Numbered from the stretch's first letter, positions 1-8,688 are shown. The stretch is DNA of 64,000 bases from Candidatus Gastranaerophilales bacterium (GCA_944326425.1 CALVDX010000006.1:49198-113197); one strand, 5' to 3'. A program made the numbers and translations. The notes: generated by a model from the letters alone, not told the origin.

Positions 1-665
1 CCGGCAAAGAAACCTCCGCCTAAAAGTGTATCAACCCAGTGAACTTCGTTACCTGCAGCAACAGGAGTGTGAGTTGTAAATACTGTTTTCTTTTTAACTT
101 CATCAAGGTTTCCGTTGTATTGTCTTAAAAGTTCAAATGCTGCAGGAAGTGCGTGACCTTCGTTCATGTGAACAACATCAAAATTGTAACCTGCCGCTTG
201 AAGAACTCTGATACCTGCAACACCAAGCACAGTTTCCTGAGCAATTCTGATTTTTTCGTTTCCGTCATAGAGTTTGTAAGAAATACTCTTAGCCCAGTCG
301 CTGTTACCTTCTATATCAGTTGTTAACAGATAAACAGGGCAGGTTCCGAACAATTCCGGCGGAACGAGATATGCTTTAACTTTAACTTTCTCACCGAATG
401 AGTCAACTTCAACGGTAATACCGGTGTCGGTTAAGAAGTCATAGTACTTTCTGATGTATGCAACTTCAACCTGACCGTTGTGACTAATTCTTTGGTCGTA
501 ATACCCGTATGACCATAACATTGTTACACCAACCATAGGCATTTGAAGGTAGCCGGCAGATAACATGTGTGAACCGGCAAGAAATCCTAAACCGCCAGAA
601 TAAGTGCTCAATGACTGATCCATTGCAATTTCCATTGAAAAATATGCTACGTTTGGTAATGCCAT
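1..665 (-). CDS. glgP: Alpha-glucan (glycogen/maltodextrin) phosphorylase, N-terminal part, cut by window edge
   Basis: Read on the minus strand from an ATG at 665, the frame stays open to base 1 and gives about 221 residues beginning MALPNVAYFSMEIAMDQSLS. The segments AYFSMEIA, TYSGGLGFLAGSH and VVHMNEGHALPAAFELLR are typical of the short (GT35) alpha-glucan phosphorylases, which release glucose-1-phosphate from glycogen or maltodextrin using pyridoxal phosphate. The PLP lysine and most of the catalytic half lie outside the window. An AAAGG sequence sits about 10 bases before the ATG. It fits with the GH57 enzyme at 48456 as part of cytoplasmic glucan turnover. Family assignment is confident; glycogen versus maltodextrin specificity cannot be told from this fragment. 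Confidence 0.9.
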   Translation of the reverse strand, partial: MALPNVAYFSMEIAMDQSLSTYSGGLGFLAGSHMLSAGYLQMPMVGVTMLWSYGYYDQRISHNGQVEVAYIRKYYDFLTDTGITVEVDSFGEKVKVKAYLVPPELFGTCPVYLLTTDIEGNSDWAKSISYKLYDGNEKIRIAQETVLGVAGIRVLQAAGYNFDVVHMNEGHALPAAFELLRQYNGNLDEVKKKTVFTTHTPVAAGNEVHWVDTLLGGGFFA

Positions 666-876
666 AATTTTATACCTTTACTTTCTCTACTAACTAAACT
701 AATCGGGATTTAAACCCGCTACATGAATATAACAGCAACAAACTATTAAATCAAGCCTTCTTGCAAAGCCATAAGGGTAATTAAAAAAAATTTTATCCCC
801 AAAAGTGCGAAAATAAGAGATTAGATATATATTAAGTTTTGTTAAGAAATAATACTTTAGGATTAATTCTTGCTAA

Positions 877-1260
877 TTACAAGAACTTTTTTAAAACATC
901 AGAAAGATACCTGTTTAAATTATCTGCCAGTATGTTCAAGGGCTTTACATCAATAAAATCACTATCATCTTTACTGTACTTTACATTATTATCCTGAGTA
1001 ATGAGTATTTCCTTTTCACTTTCAGGAGTCCTTTCAGCAATTTTTAAATTATGCTCCCACTCTGTAAAGCACACGCTAAACCTTTTATCCTTTGTTTCCA
1101 GGCGGGGAGTTTCCCCTTCTGGGAATCTGTAAACACAGTTTCCAACGGGTATTCCCTCCTTACCCAAACGTGTAATACGCGCTCTTACCTGATTTACAAG
1201 TTGAATATTTTTACCTGATAATATATACCCCTTAAATGCCGGCTGGTTTTTTACATACAT
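877..1260 (-). CDS. Small protein of unknown function (127 aa) with N-terminal AFKG motif
   Basis: I do not recognise a family. The protein has no signal peptide or membrane segment, is mixed charged, and begins MYVKNQPAFKGYILSG; a similar short F-K/R-G tag occurs near the start of the proteins at 16835 and 56607. It starts 12 bases after the stop of the glycosyltransferase gene transcribed ahead of it (1273-2256), with a G-rich GGGGG stretch about 5 bases upstream of the ATG, so the two are probably co-transcribed. The C-terminal third is predicted helical with leucines (ILADNLNRYLSDVLKKFL). Function unknown. Confidence 0.75.
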   Translation of the reverse strand: MYVKNQPAFKGYILSGKNIQLVNQVRARITRLGKEGIPVGNCVYRFPEGETPRLETKDKRFSVCFTEWEHNLKIAERTPESEKEILITQDNNVKYSKDDSDFIDVKPLNILADNLNRYLSDVLKKFL

Positions 1261-1272
1261 ATATACCCCCGT

Positions 1273-2256
1273 TTAACCTTGCAGAATTTGCTCAGCTGCC
1301 AGTTTTAAATCAAACTTTAAGCATCCCGGCTCCGTACAACTCTTAGTCCTTCTTTCCCATAAACACGGGCGTAAAGAGCAAGGATAATTATTCATTATCG
1401 GAATAACTAACCCGTTATCAGGAATTAACTTTGCACAATCAGTAGGACCAAAAAACACAAATGTTTTTGTTCCTACACCGGAAGCAATATGCAGAGGTGC
1501 TGAATCCGAACATACAAATTTTTCCGCTCCTGATATAAGCTCTGCAAGTGCCTGCAGTGATGAATTTTGTCCGGTCATATCCACATATTTAAGAGTTTTG
1601 GGCAAATTACACTTTATAATGTCTAATACCTCCGCATCATCAATGCCGCCCGTTAAAATTAATTCTTTCCCTTCTATTGCAAGATATCTGATTAATTCTG
1701 CCCAATCATAAGGAGATATCGTTTTTACAATCCCTTGTTTTAAACTCTTTTGACTGACCCCGGGATGTATAAGTATTGTTCCCGTTTTTTTAAACTGTTT
1801 TTTAACCTTATTAAATTCAGGCAAATCCGTAAAGTATGATGTAAACGGAGTTACCAATTCGTGATACATCTTTACAGCATAACGATTTTTGTCAAGAAGT
1901 ACTGCACTAGTAAGCAACTTTCTGCTTAAACCTCCTGTATCATACCCCGCGCGGGATTTTATACCGCTCAAAAACAAGAGTATACTTATTAATTTATTTG
2001 AACCGGAAGATACAACGCAGTCGAATCTTTTCAGCCACATTTTTATAAGCAGTTTAAGCATTCCTATTTTCGACTTTTGTACATAAATAACCTCATCAAT
2101 TACAGAAGTCAGGTCTGTTATACCGGCACTCCGTTCCTCAAGAGCCAGTGTAACTCTGGCATCAGGAAATTCCTTTTTAAATGAAATTATTGAAGGTAAA
2201 AACAAAATTTCGTCGCCAATACCGCCAAAATTAATAAATAATACTTTTTTCTTCAT
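1273..2256 (-). CDS. GT9-family glycosyltransferase (ADP-heptose:LPS heptosyltransferase-like)
   Basis: The 327-residue protein starts KKKVLFINFGGIGDEILFLPSI, the usual beta-strand/loop opening of GT9 enzymes. It carries the second-domain signatures ILIHPGVSQKS and FVCSDSAPLHIASGVGTKTF followed by FFGPTD, which form the nucleotide-sugar site. Family members add heptose or a related sugar to lipopolysaccharide core at the inner face of the inner membrane. A cysteine-rich tail (YPCSLRPCLWERRTKSCTEPGCL) is also common in the family. It is divergent from comM: the two start codons are only 20 bases apart. The sugar actually transferred is not determined; presence of such an enzyme supports a diderm envelope. 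Confidence 0.88.
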   Translation of the reverse strand: MKKKVLFINFGGIGDEILFLPSIISFKKEFPDARVTLALEERSAGITDLTSVIDEVIYVQKSKIGMLKLLIKMWLKRFDCVVSSGSNKLISILLFLSGIKSRAGYDTGGLSRKLLTSAVLLDKNRYAVKMYHELVTPFTSYFTDLPEFNKVKKQFKKTGTILIHPGVSQKSLKQGIVKTISPYDWAELIRYLAIEGKELILTGGIDDAEVLDIIKCNLPKTLKYVDMTGQNSSLQALAELISGAEKFVCSDSAPLHIASGVGTKTFVFFGPTDCAKLIPDNGLVIPIMNNYPCSLRPCLWERRTKSCTEPGCLKFDLKLAAEQILQG

Positions 2257-2276
2257 ATTTGTATTATATTATAAAC

Positions 2277-3815
2277 ATGGTTAATAAATCGATTACAGCA
2301 ACAACCATTGGTATTGACGCTTACAAAGTGGAAGTAGAAACAGATACGCTAAACTCTCTTCCTGCAATGAGTATCGTAGGACTTCCCGATTCCGCGGTAT
2401 CTGAAGCAAAAGAACGGGTGCGTTCTGCTATCAAAAACTCCGGTTTTTCCTTTCCGCAAGGAAAAGTCATAGTTAATCTTGCTCCGGCTGATATAAAAAA
2501 AGAGGGTACGAATTTTGACCTGCCAATCGCAATAGGTATCCTTAAGGAGGAAGGAGTCTTTCAAGACACTTCGGAAATAATTAAAGAAGCTGACAAAATC
2601 GGATTTATTGGTGAATTATCCCTCGACGGCTCACTAAGAGGGGTGAACGGAGTACTTTCCCTAGTTATTGCACTTAAGCAGGCCGGCATCAAATCCGTTT
2701 TCGTCCCGCATATAAATGCCGGTGAAGCAGGTATGGTTAATGGTATAAATGTCTATGGAGCTAATTCCCTTGCTGAAATTATACATCACTTCACAGATAC
2801 ACCGATAACTCCTACCAGAGTTGATGCACAAGAGTATTTAAATAATGTTATAAACGAAGAATATACTGTAGATTTTAAAGATGTAAAGGGGCAGAAAAAA
2901 GCTAAAAGAGCTCTTGAAATAGCAGCAGCCGGCGGGCATAATATACTTATGAGCGGTCCTCCGGGCGCAGGTAAAACAATGATGGCAAAGTGTTTTGCGT
3001 CTATTCTTCCGCCGCTGGGACTTGAAGAAGCTTTAGAGCTAACAAAAATTTACAGTATCTGCGGACTCCTGCAGGAAAATAAACCGCTTATAACCCGGCG
3101 ACCATACAGAGCCGTACATCACACAGCTTCAGCATACGGGATTATCGGCGGCGGCAGCAATCCCAAGCCCGGAGAAATAACACTTGCACATAGAGGTGTA
3201 TTATTTTTAGATGAAATAGTAGAATTTCCAAGAAGTGTTTTAGAAGTTCTCAGACAGCCTTTAGAAGACGGGGAAGTTGTTGTATCAAGAGCAAAATTAT
3301 CAATAAAATATCCTGCAAGATTTACTCTTGTTGCAGCAATGAATCCTTGTCCCTGCGGTTACCTCGGCGACAGTTCAAAAAGCTGTACCTGTTCAGATGT
3401 ACAAATCCAAAGATACAAATCCAGGCTTTCAGGTCCTTTGCTTGACAGAATTGACCTTATTATTACAGTTCCAAAATTGTCTACAGAAGAATTAATTAAC
3501 ATTGATGAACGTTCGGAATCCTCTGCTGAAATCCGCAAGAGAGTAGTAAAAGCAAGAGAAATTCAGAACAAAAGATACAAAAATGAAGGAATCTTCACAA
3601 ACTCGGAACTTAGTGCAAAACAGATAAAAAAATACTGTAAACTTGATAACGAAAGTTCAAAAATATTATCAATTGCCGCATTTAAATATGGACTTTCCGG
3701 ACGAAAATATAACAGGATTTTGAAAATTGCACGTACAATTGCGGATTTAGAAGGAGTTGAAAATATTAATTCCGGTCATATAAATCAAGCCCTGCAATTT
3801 AGAACAGATGAATAA
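2277..3815 (+). CDS. comM: YifB/ComM-family Mg-chelatase-like AAA+ ATPase
   Basis: ComM-type helicases promote branch migration during natural transformation; many bacteria carry one as a housekeeping copy. The N-terminal ChlI-like domain begins VNKSITATTIGIDAYKVEVE and contains LPDSAVSEAKERVRSAI. The AAA+ core follows with Walker A GPPGAGKTMMAKCFA, Walker B VLFLDEI and the MNPCPCGYLGD cysteine motif, then the C-terminal Mg-chelatase domain ending near ALQFRTDE. I start at the ATG at 2277 because the family begins at that point; an upstream TTG at 2259 would overlap the probable promoter. TATATT (2265-2270) lies 6 bases before this ATG and no Shine-Dalgarno is visible, so the mRNA may be leaderless. 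Length about 512 residues is normal. Confidence 0.93.
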   Translation: MVNKSITATTIGIDAYKVEVETDTLNSLPAMSIVGLPDSAVSEAKERVRSAIKNSGFSFPQGKVIVNLAPADIKKEGTNFDLPIAIGILKEEGVFQDTSEIIKEADKIGFIGELSLDGSLRGVNGVLSLVIALKQAGIKSVFVPHINAGEAGMVNGINVYGANSLAEIIHHFTDTPITPTRVDAQEYLNNVINEEYTVDFKDVKGQKKAKRALEIAAAGGHNILMSGPPGAGKTMMAKCFASILPPLGLEEALELTKIYSICGLLQENKPLITRRPYRAVHHTASAYGIIGGGSNPKPGEITLAHRGVLFLDEIVEFPRSVLEVLRQPLEDGEVVVSRAKLSIKYPARFTLVAAMNPCPCGYLGDSSKSCTCSDVQIQRYKSRLSGPLLDRIDLIITVPKLSTEELINIDERSESSAEIRKRVVKAREIQNKRYKNEGIFTNSELSAKQIKKYCKLDNESSKILSIAAFKYGLSGRKYNRILKIARTIADLEGVENINSGHINQALQFRTDE

Positions 3816-3849
3816 AATAATCATTAAGACAAACCGCCTGCGGTAAAAA

Positions 3850-4233
3850 TTATAATCCGGCAATAGAAATACTCGTCATACCTGCATTACGGGCGCAATC
3901 CATGAGTTTCACGACAGCACCGTGTTCTGCATCCTCTTCAACCTGTATTAATAGTCCGTCTTTGTACTCTTTAACTGAGGACGCAATAACCTTCTCCAAA
4001 TCAGCTGCAGGAACTTCTATATCGCCATTATAATACTTATTATCGCTTGTGACAGTAAACTGCATAACTTTTGTATTCATATTATCCTGCTGTTCCTGCG
4101 TTACAACTTCGGGAACTTTCAGATTTAACCCCTGTTGATCCAATAACGGTGCTATAACCATCATTATAATCAACAGTACAAGAAATATGTCTGTTAATGG
4201 TGTTATATTAATCTCGTTAAAACTGTCACGCAT
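3850..4233 (-). CDS. exbD: ExbD/TolR-family biopolymer transport protein (second copy)
   Basis: A 127-residue protein with the ExbD pattern: short cytoplasmic start, one membrane helix (NITPLTDIFLVLLIIMMVIAP) containing the conserved membrane aspartate, and a periplasmic domain. It works with ExbB to harvest the proton gradient and energise a TonB/TolA-like partner. It is the last gene of the minus-strand run 6588 to 3850 and starts 17 bases after the upstream exbD stop, with AAGGA before the ATG. The start region is nearly the same as in the neighbouring paralogue (EINITPLTDIFLVLLIIMMV), while the periplasmic parts differ, so this is an old tandem duplication. Confidence 0.93.
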   Translation of the reverse strand: MRDSFNEINITPLTDIFLVLLIIMMVIAPLLDQQGLNLKVPEVVTQEQQDNMNTKVMQFTVTSDNKYYNGDIEVPAADLEKVIASSVKEYKDGLLIQVEEDAEHGAVVKLMDCARNAGMTSISIAGL

Positions 4234-4250
4234 TTGTTTTTCCTTATTCC

Positions 4251-4712
4251 CTATGATTGGGTATTATTTTTGAGTTCATTTTCCTGTAATTTTTTCTGGT
4301 CTTTTTTATTAAGCGGCTCACCTGCAACAATAAGCTTTTTATATTCAGCGGCCTGTGCGGCATTCATAATTTCAAGTATAACCGCACTTTTGGTTTTTTC
4401 GTCCGCTTTTACAACAACCTCCTGTTTTTCAAGCGAAGGTTTCAAATTTACAAGCGCATCGGTAAGATTTTCGTTCTGGACACGTTCACCATTCAAATAA
4501 ATACTGCCGTCACGGGTTACAGAAACTGTTGCATTCTGCTGCTCTATTGCAACTCCGCTGTTAATCTCCGGCATGGTAATCGCATTATCCATTGATTGAA
4601 AAGTCGGTGCTACTACCATCATTATAATCAGGAGTACGAGAAATATATCCGTCAACGGAGTTATATTAATCTCGGTAAACATTGTGTTTTTTTTGCCGGA
4701 ACTCATTGTCAT
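4251..4712 (-). CDS. exbD: ExbD/TolR-family biopolymer transport protein (first copy)
   Basis: 153 residues with the same NITPLTDIFLVLLIIMMVVAP membrane helix (aspartate retained) and a longer periplasmic domain with SIYLNGERV and a lysine-rich tail. It is predicted to form the stator with ExbB and the other ExbD. It begins 10 bases after the exbB stop. Several in-frame methionines occur at the start (MTMSSGKKNTM); the first is chosen for lack of contrary evidence. Two ExbD proteins per ExbB are common in diderms with TonB or Tol systems that use heteromeric stators. Confidence 0.93.
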   Translation of the reverse strand: MTMSSGKKNTMFTEINITPLTDIFLVLLIIMMVVAPTFQSMDNAITMPEINSGVAIEQQNATVSVTRDGSIYLNGERVQNENLTDALVNLKPSLEKQEVVVKADEKTKSAVILEIMNAAQAAEYKKLIVAGEPLNKKDQKKLQENELKNNTQS

Positions 4713-4722
4713 AATTTATACC

Positions 4723-5373
4723 CTATACTTTTAGTCCTGAATTAGATGCCGGTTGAAACTGATCTTCTTCGGAATCCGCAAAACTTAAGAATAATAGCTT
4801 AATTAATTGGAAATTAGATTCAAAATCTTTAACAGTATTCTGAAAAGCGTTATAGAAAATAACTGCCAAAATTGCAACTCCGAGACCGAAGGCTGTAGCA
4901 ATAAGAGCAGAGCCGATACCGGTTGCAACCGCCGCAGATTGATTTCCCTGAACTGCCAGATCCTGGAAAGTATAAAGAATTCTTACAACCGTACCGAACA
5001 AACCTAAGAACGGTGCTACACCGCCAATTGTACCAAGGATCGGAAGTTTATCTTCAAGTTTTTTCACAGCAAGGCTTGAAGAAATATCAAACGAGCGTGA
5101 AAAACCCTTTCTCTGGTCTGTATAAATCCTTACAGCCTCTTCCGTTAATTCACCGTAAATACCGCCGCACTGAATGGCAATATTATTTGCATTTATGAGA
5201 TTATTATTAGAAAGCTCTTTGGATAACTTTCCGATAAGCGGCCCTACTTCTCGTTTGTTTGCACTGTAATACGTCCAACGGTTAATAATAACGCCTATTG
5301 CAAGAATAGAACAAATCAAAATCGGTAATAAAACCGGCCAATCCATTTTAATTGCATCTAATAGTAATTCCAT
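4723..5373 (-). CDS. exbB: ExbB/TolQ/MotA-family proton channel
   Basis: 216 residues with three predicted membrane helices: about residues 14-34, 120-140 and 155-180. The conserved signature LGTIGGVAPFLGLFGTVVRIL is followed by VATGIGSALIATAFGLGVAILAVIFYN, which is the ExbB/TolQ pore. It sits in the inner membrane as a pentamer around the ExbD helices. It lies 18 bases downstream of the TonB-like gene and 10 bases upstream of exbD, so the four genes form one operon transcribed leftwards. Whether it serves TonB-dependent uptake or Tol-Pal envelope constriction cannot be decided; no receptor or Pal gene is in the window. Confidence 0.93.
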   Translation of the reverse strand: MELLLDAIKMDWPVLLPILICSILAIGVIINRWTYYSANKREVGPLIGKLSKELSNNNLINANNIAIQCGGIYGELTEEAVRIYTDQRKGFSRSFDISSSLAVKKLEDKLPILGTIGGVAPFLGLFGTVVRILYTFQDLAVQGNQSAAVATGIGSALIATAFGLGVAILAVIFYNAFQNTVKDFESNFQLIKLLFLSFADSEEDQFQPASNSGLKV

Positions 5374-5391
5374 AATTATATCCTCTTTCTG

Positions 5392-6588
5392 TTAGTATCT
5401 TGACGCTCCAAATACGTTGTAATCAAACGTAAACTGAATATCTATATTTTGTCCTCTATAATCCGCAGGAAGCGGTTTAAACGGTGCCGTAAGCTCTACG
5501 GCTTTAAGGGCAGCAGCATCTGCACTTTGAAGGCCTGAACTCTTTAACACCCTGCAGGAAAGCAACCTGCCGTCTTTTGCAATCTTAAATAAGAGCACAA
5601 CCCTCTTACTTTCATTACCTTTAGGCGGATCCCAATTAAGCTTAATTTTTCGCTGAAGTTCCCGCATGTAAGGCCCAAAATCCGGTTCTCTCAATGCATC
5701 TATTCCAGGCGCTCCTCCTCCGCCGCCGGGATTGCCTGCATTATAGCTTCTGCCACCGGCGCTTCTGCCTAATTGTCCGCTGCCGCCCCTGCTTGCAGAC
5801 GGTGACAAGGAGGGTGCAGGTGCAAATGAACTGCCTACACCGGCAACAGAAACAGGACCGCCCGAGGTCTTAGCCGTTGATGATGACCCACTGCCTGATA
5901 CAGGGCCTGTCGCAAGTGTTTTGGCTACAGGCGCACTCGGCGGAACAGGGACTGTAAATGCGCTTGAGGGTTTTGCAACCGGTTTTGGCGCTGCAATCGG
6001 CTTTGGCGACGGCGCCGGAGTCGGCGGTGCTGGTTTTGCAGGTGACGGTTTTGCCGCTTGCGTTTGCGCAGGTTTAGGCTGCTGTATAGCTTTAGGCTGC
6101 TGCACAGGCTGCTGTTTTGGAACAGGTTTTGTTACCTTCTTAGGCTGCGGCTGAGGCGCAGGTTTTGCCTTAGGCTTTGGCTGTGCTGCCGCCGGCTGAA
6201 CAGAAGGTTTAGGAGCCGATCCTGCCTGCGACGGCATCGAAACAGGCCGTTTCGGATCATTTATACCGCCGCTCCTTGAATCTATATCTGCACGATTACG
6301 GGTATTGGGATTTCTCGGTTTACCCTCATTCTGTACAAGTACAAATTCTATATCTTTCTTAAACTCCGGTTTTTGAAAAATTGTCAGATGAATACCAAAC
6401 AAAGCAAGCATTATGGTAATAAGCATTATTACCCCGAATGTTGCCGGATGAAGTAATAATGATATTATCAGAGATTTTTCAAAGGATACACCCTCATCCC
6501 GCTCCTTGCGCGTTACTGCAGGCAGCGTATAAAGATCGTCCTGATAATCCTCCTCAATAAATGTGTTTTTATTTCCCAATATTGTCAT
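5392..6588 (-). CDS. TonB/TolA-like energy transducer
   Basis: 398 residues. A cytoplasmic start (1-40) leads to one membrane helix (about 43-70, ISLLLHPATFGVIMLITIML). A long Pro/Ala/Lys-rich linker (about 110-215) and a Gly/Ser-rich stretch (220-300) follow, and the last 95 residues form a TonB C-terminal domain (MRELQRKIKLNWDPPK, VVLLFKIAKDGRLLSCRVLKSSG). It would span the periplasm and transmit ExbB/ExbD force to outer-membrane partners. It is the first gene of the operon with exbB and two exbD genes. The cytoplasmic N-terminus is longer than in classical TonB. The low-complexity linker has higher GC than its neighbours because of proline and alanine codons. Confidence 0.88.
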   Translation of the reverse strand: MTILGNKNTFIEEDYQDDLYTLPAVTRKERDEGVSFEKSLIISLLLHPATFGVIMLITIMLALFGIHLTIFQKPEFKKDIEFVLVQNEGKPRNPNTRNRADIDSRSGGINDPKRPVSMPSQAGSAPKPSVQPAAAQPKPKAKPAPQPQPKKVTKPVPKQQPVQQPKAIQQPKPAQTQAAKPSPAKPAPPTPAPSPKPIAAPKPVAKPSSAFTVPVPPSAPVAKTLATGPVSGSGSSSTAKTSGGPVSVAGVGSSFAPAPSLSPSASRGGSGQLGRSAGGRSYNAGNPGGGGGAPGIDALREPDFGPYMRELQRKIKLNWDPPKGNESKRVVLLFKIAKDGRLLSCRVLKSSGLQSADAAALKAVELTAPFKPLPADYRGQNIDIQFTFDYNVFGASRY

Positions 6589-6663
6589 TATTTTCTCTTA
6601 TTTGTAACTTCATTCTATATTGAACCTTGCAAAATTGTATTATCCGCAAGGATAATATAGATA

Positions 6664-7422
6664 TTAGTCACCATAGTCATAAGATGACGGATTGACTGTA
6701 ATAGGCTGGGTAAGAACTATATCAATAGTAGAATTTGCAGGAATTTCTACATTATCCCCCTTGTCCCATATTGATTTAACAAGTCCGCCGCCGGCGCCGA
6801 CTGCTGTCCCCAAAGCGGCACCTTTCCCGATACTTCCGCCGGAGAGAGCACCAAATACAACTCCTGATACCGCTCCTGCCCCTGCACCAACCGTAAGATC
6901 CTTAGCGTAATCCTTAGCAACATCAAGCTTTGTACCGCCAACCAAAACACCGGTACCATCAGTTGTAGATATTATGCCTGAGATAGGAATTGCAACACCG
7001 TAAGGGGTCAAAATCTGTGTAAATCTTACTGCAAGTTTACCATTCATGCTTCCGCGTTTTGCCTTGCTTGATTCTATAACAATCCCTGAAACAGTACTGC
7101 CGGCAGGTGCTATAAGTTTATTATTGTAATAAAAATCAGACCCTAAAGCAGCAGATACACTTTGCCCCAGTGTTGTATATTCAGAACTTATTGGAGATGT
7201 AACAACAACACCTACTTTTGTTCCGGCAGGGACTGTCACTACAGAACCTCTTAACTGCGGTGACGCATTATAAGAAGAAACAGGCGCCAACGGCTGCTGG
7301 TAATACTGTTGTTGATATACCGGCTGTGTTTGTGCCGGTTGATACGAATAATTTGACGCAGCAAAAGCACTTCCTGATACCAAAATCATACCTGTAAGCG
7401 TATATAAAATCTGTTTCCTCAT
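6664..7422 (-). CDS. Exported glycine-zipper protein of unknown function
   Basis: 252 residues with a clear Sec signal peptide (MRKQILYTLTGMILVSGSAFA). A Gln/Tyr/Pro-rich segment follows, then a beta-rich middle part (VTVPAGTKVGVVVTSPI) and a glycine-zipper helical hairpin at about 175-215 (AGAGAVSGVVFGALSGGS, KGAALGTAVGAGGGL). Such zippers insert in or lie on membranes in outer-membrane and envelope proteins. It precedes the TonB operon by 75 bases, so read-through into that operon is possible. Transcription is supported by a promoter at 7453-7480, and the ribosome site AAAGGAGGG lies 8 bases before the ATG. No enzymatic motif seen. Confidence 0.8.
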   Translation of the reverse strand: MRKQILYTLTGMILVSGSAFAASNYSYQPAQTQPVYQQQYYQQPLAPVSSYNASPQLRGSVVTVPAGTKVGVVVTSPISSEYTTLGQSVSAALGSDFYYNNKLIAPAGSTVSGIVIESSKAKRGSMNGKLAVRFTQILTPYGVAIPISGIISTTDGTGVLVGGTKLDVAKDYAKDLTVGAGAGAVSGVVFGALSGGSIGKGAALGTAVGAGGGLVKSIWDKGDNVEIPANSTIDIVLTQPITVNPSSYDYGD

Positions 7423-7452
7423 CGGTCAACCCTCCTTTAACGTACTAATACT

Positions 7453-7480
7453 ATTGTAATATCTCTTAAAAATATGTCAA
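7453..7480 (-). promoter_or_regulatory. Sigma-70-type promoter for the glycine-zipper gene / TonB operon
   Basis: On the minus strand TTGACA (7475-7480) and TACAAT (7453-7458) are separated by 16 bases. This lies about 30 bases upstream of the ATG at 7422, whose Shine-Dalgarno is AAAGGAGGG. Position and match (11 of 12 consensus bases) make it the likely promoter for the gene, and possibly for the TonB-ExbBD genes beyond. Confidence 0.7.
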
Positions 7481-7605
7481 TTCTGTTAAGCGTATAATGT
7501 TATATTGACAATACTTTTACGGGATTTTTCAATTTTCAAGTTCTTTAGATACTTTTAAAACGACTTATAGCAGAAAAAGTTCATTTTGGGAATATAAAAA
7601 TCTAC

Positions 7606-8211
7606 TTATTGTGAGATAAAACTCCCTTCTGGTTCAATGTACCGTATATACGTATATGCATTTAACTTTATTGATCCGTAAATCATTTTCATTATTCCGT
7701 CTTTGTAAGGTAAAATCTTAGCAAACATTATATCTTTCTCACCAAAATCATCATCCGTTTCTTTTGCCTTTATTTTGGCAATTAAATCATGGGATTGATA
7801 TAAGTTTAGGAATACCCCTTCTTTGCTTTTTTCACCCTCAACTCTATAATACCCTCTCTCCAGAAGTTTATCATTAACAACAATATTAACCGGCAGTTGT
7901 ACTATTTGTTCCTCCAGTTCAGGATCTTTTAATGTTTGATCGGGCAAATCTTCAAGCGTTGCATCCAGTTCTTTATGCAAGCTTTCACCTTTAAATTTTT
8001 TAAGTTTTTTTTGTTTCTGCTTCTCCTCTTTTTTATTTTTTCTTTCCTCAAGAGCGTTTACTGTATCTTCATATTCTTTATTTGTAATAACCTTCTGCCC
8101 TGCCCACATATTATCAAAATTTTCATAATCCGAGGCATCAATATTTGTCACCGCAAAGCAAAACGGTGAACACACTGCACTAATTAATAAAAAAAGAAAA
8201 AAGCGCTTCAT
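7606..8211 (-). CDS. Exported lysine/glutamate-rich protein of unknown function
   Basis: 201 residues beginning with a signal peptide (MKRFFLFLLISAVCSPFCFA). A highly charged, probably coiled-coil stretch follows at about 50-85 (NALEERKNKKEEKQKQKKLKK), then a beta-rich C-terminal domain (NIVVNDKLLERGYYRVEGE, IMFAKILPYKDGIMKMIYGS). I do not recognise a family. It stands alone on the minus strand, with about 180 bases to the next gene on each side. Confidence 0.72.
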   Translation of the reverse strand: MKRFFLFLLISAVCSPFCFAVTNIDASDYENFDNMWAGQKVITNKEYEDTVNALEERKNKKEEKQKQKKLKKFKGESLHKELDATLEDLPDQTLKDPELEEQIVQLPVNIVVNDKLLERGYYRVEGEKSKEGVFLNLYQSHDLIAKIKAKETDDDFGEKDIMFAKILPYKDGIMKMIYGSIKLNAYTYIRYIEPEGSFISQ

Positions 8212-8246
8212 AAGATAATTTTAATTTTTTTTATCAAAAAGTAAAG

Positions 8247-8366
8247 GGGGTAAATGTATCTTTTATGTCGGGATAAAAACTACAAGCTGAATGAGGAAGG
8301 GGGGCAGGGGTAAATGATTCTGTCAGGTAGGAATAAAGACTACAGGCTGAAGAGAGGGGGCTTCTC
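8247..8366 (+). repeat. Imperfect tandem duplication, 60-bp period, each unit carrying SD-like G-run and ATG
   Basis: Two copies of a roughly 60-base unit follow each other. TAAATG occurs at 8251 and again at 8311, and AAAAACTACAAGCTGAA matches AAAGACTACAGGCTGAA at the same offset. Each unit has GGGG just before TAAATG. Unit 1 encodes a 19-codon frame (8254-8310) ending in TAA at 8311-8313; the next ATG (8314) follows directly in the same frame. The two peptides share the pattern M-x-L-x-x-R-D/N-K-N/D-Y-K/R-L. No family is recognised. Confidence 0.6.
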
Positions 8367-8553
8367 CACCCCGCGTTCAGACATTGAGGTGAGGGTTCTG
8401 CCAAAGAAGCTTTCCCCCGACTTGGTAAAACAAATTGCTATTAACCGTCAAAAGCACGCCACTGCAAGTAATGCAGTATTCAATGTAAACTTTTGTAACA
8501 AATATTTTAAAACGCGCAATTTTGAGAGACAGATATACTTTATATATATGTAA
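8314..8553 (+). CDS. Doubtful 79-aa reading frame downstream of the tandem repeat
   Basis: An open frame of 79 codons begins in the second repeat unit with an AGGGG sequence 4 bases before the ATG, and is followed by a plus-strand terminator at 8647-8679. The composition (Lys/Arg/Asn-rich, ending FERQIYFIYM) does not resemble a known protein and may be a remnant. Terminator and G-rich site are the only support. The rest of the 8212-8688 gap holds nothing else that I can identify. Confidence 0.25.
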   Translation: MILSGRNKDYRLKRGGFSTPRSDIEVRVLPKKLSPDLVKQIAINRQKHATASNAVFNVNFCNKYFKTRNFERQIYFIYM

Positions 8554-8646
8554 GCGATAAATAATAAATAAGCATACAACTCCAAACCTTTCATACAACC
8601 TACACACTAACCTTCTACACATGAGGAATTATTTAAAAAGAATTCC

Positions 8647-8679
8647 AAACCTTTCTTCTCAAAAGAGAGGTTTTTTTTT
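8647..8679 (+). terminator. Intrinsic terminator, plus strand
   Basis: AAACCTTTC (8647-8655) pairs with GAGAGGTTT (8665-8673) with one G-U pair, followed by a run of nine T (8671-8679). It would end a plus-strand transcript from the 8250-8640 region. On the minus strand it may also stop the gene ending at 8689, although the T-run there is weaker. Confidence 0.6.
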
Positions 8680-8688
8680 GAGTTTAAA

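Noticed and set aside
2259..2276. TTG start adding six residues to ComM
   Set aside because: No ribosome site, overlaps the likely -10 box, and family members start at the ATG at 2277.
5921..6279. Plus-strand frames rich in Gly/Cys/Leu opposite the TonB linker
   Set aside because: Shadows of the Pro/Ala/Lys-rich low-complexity coding sequence.
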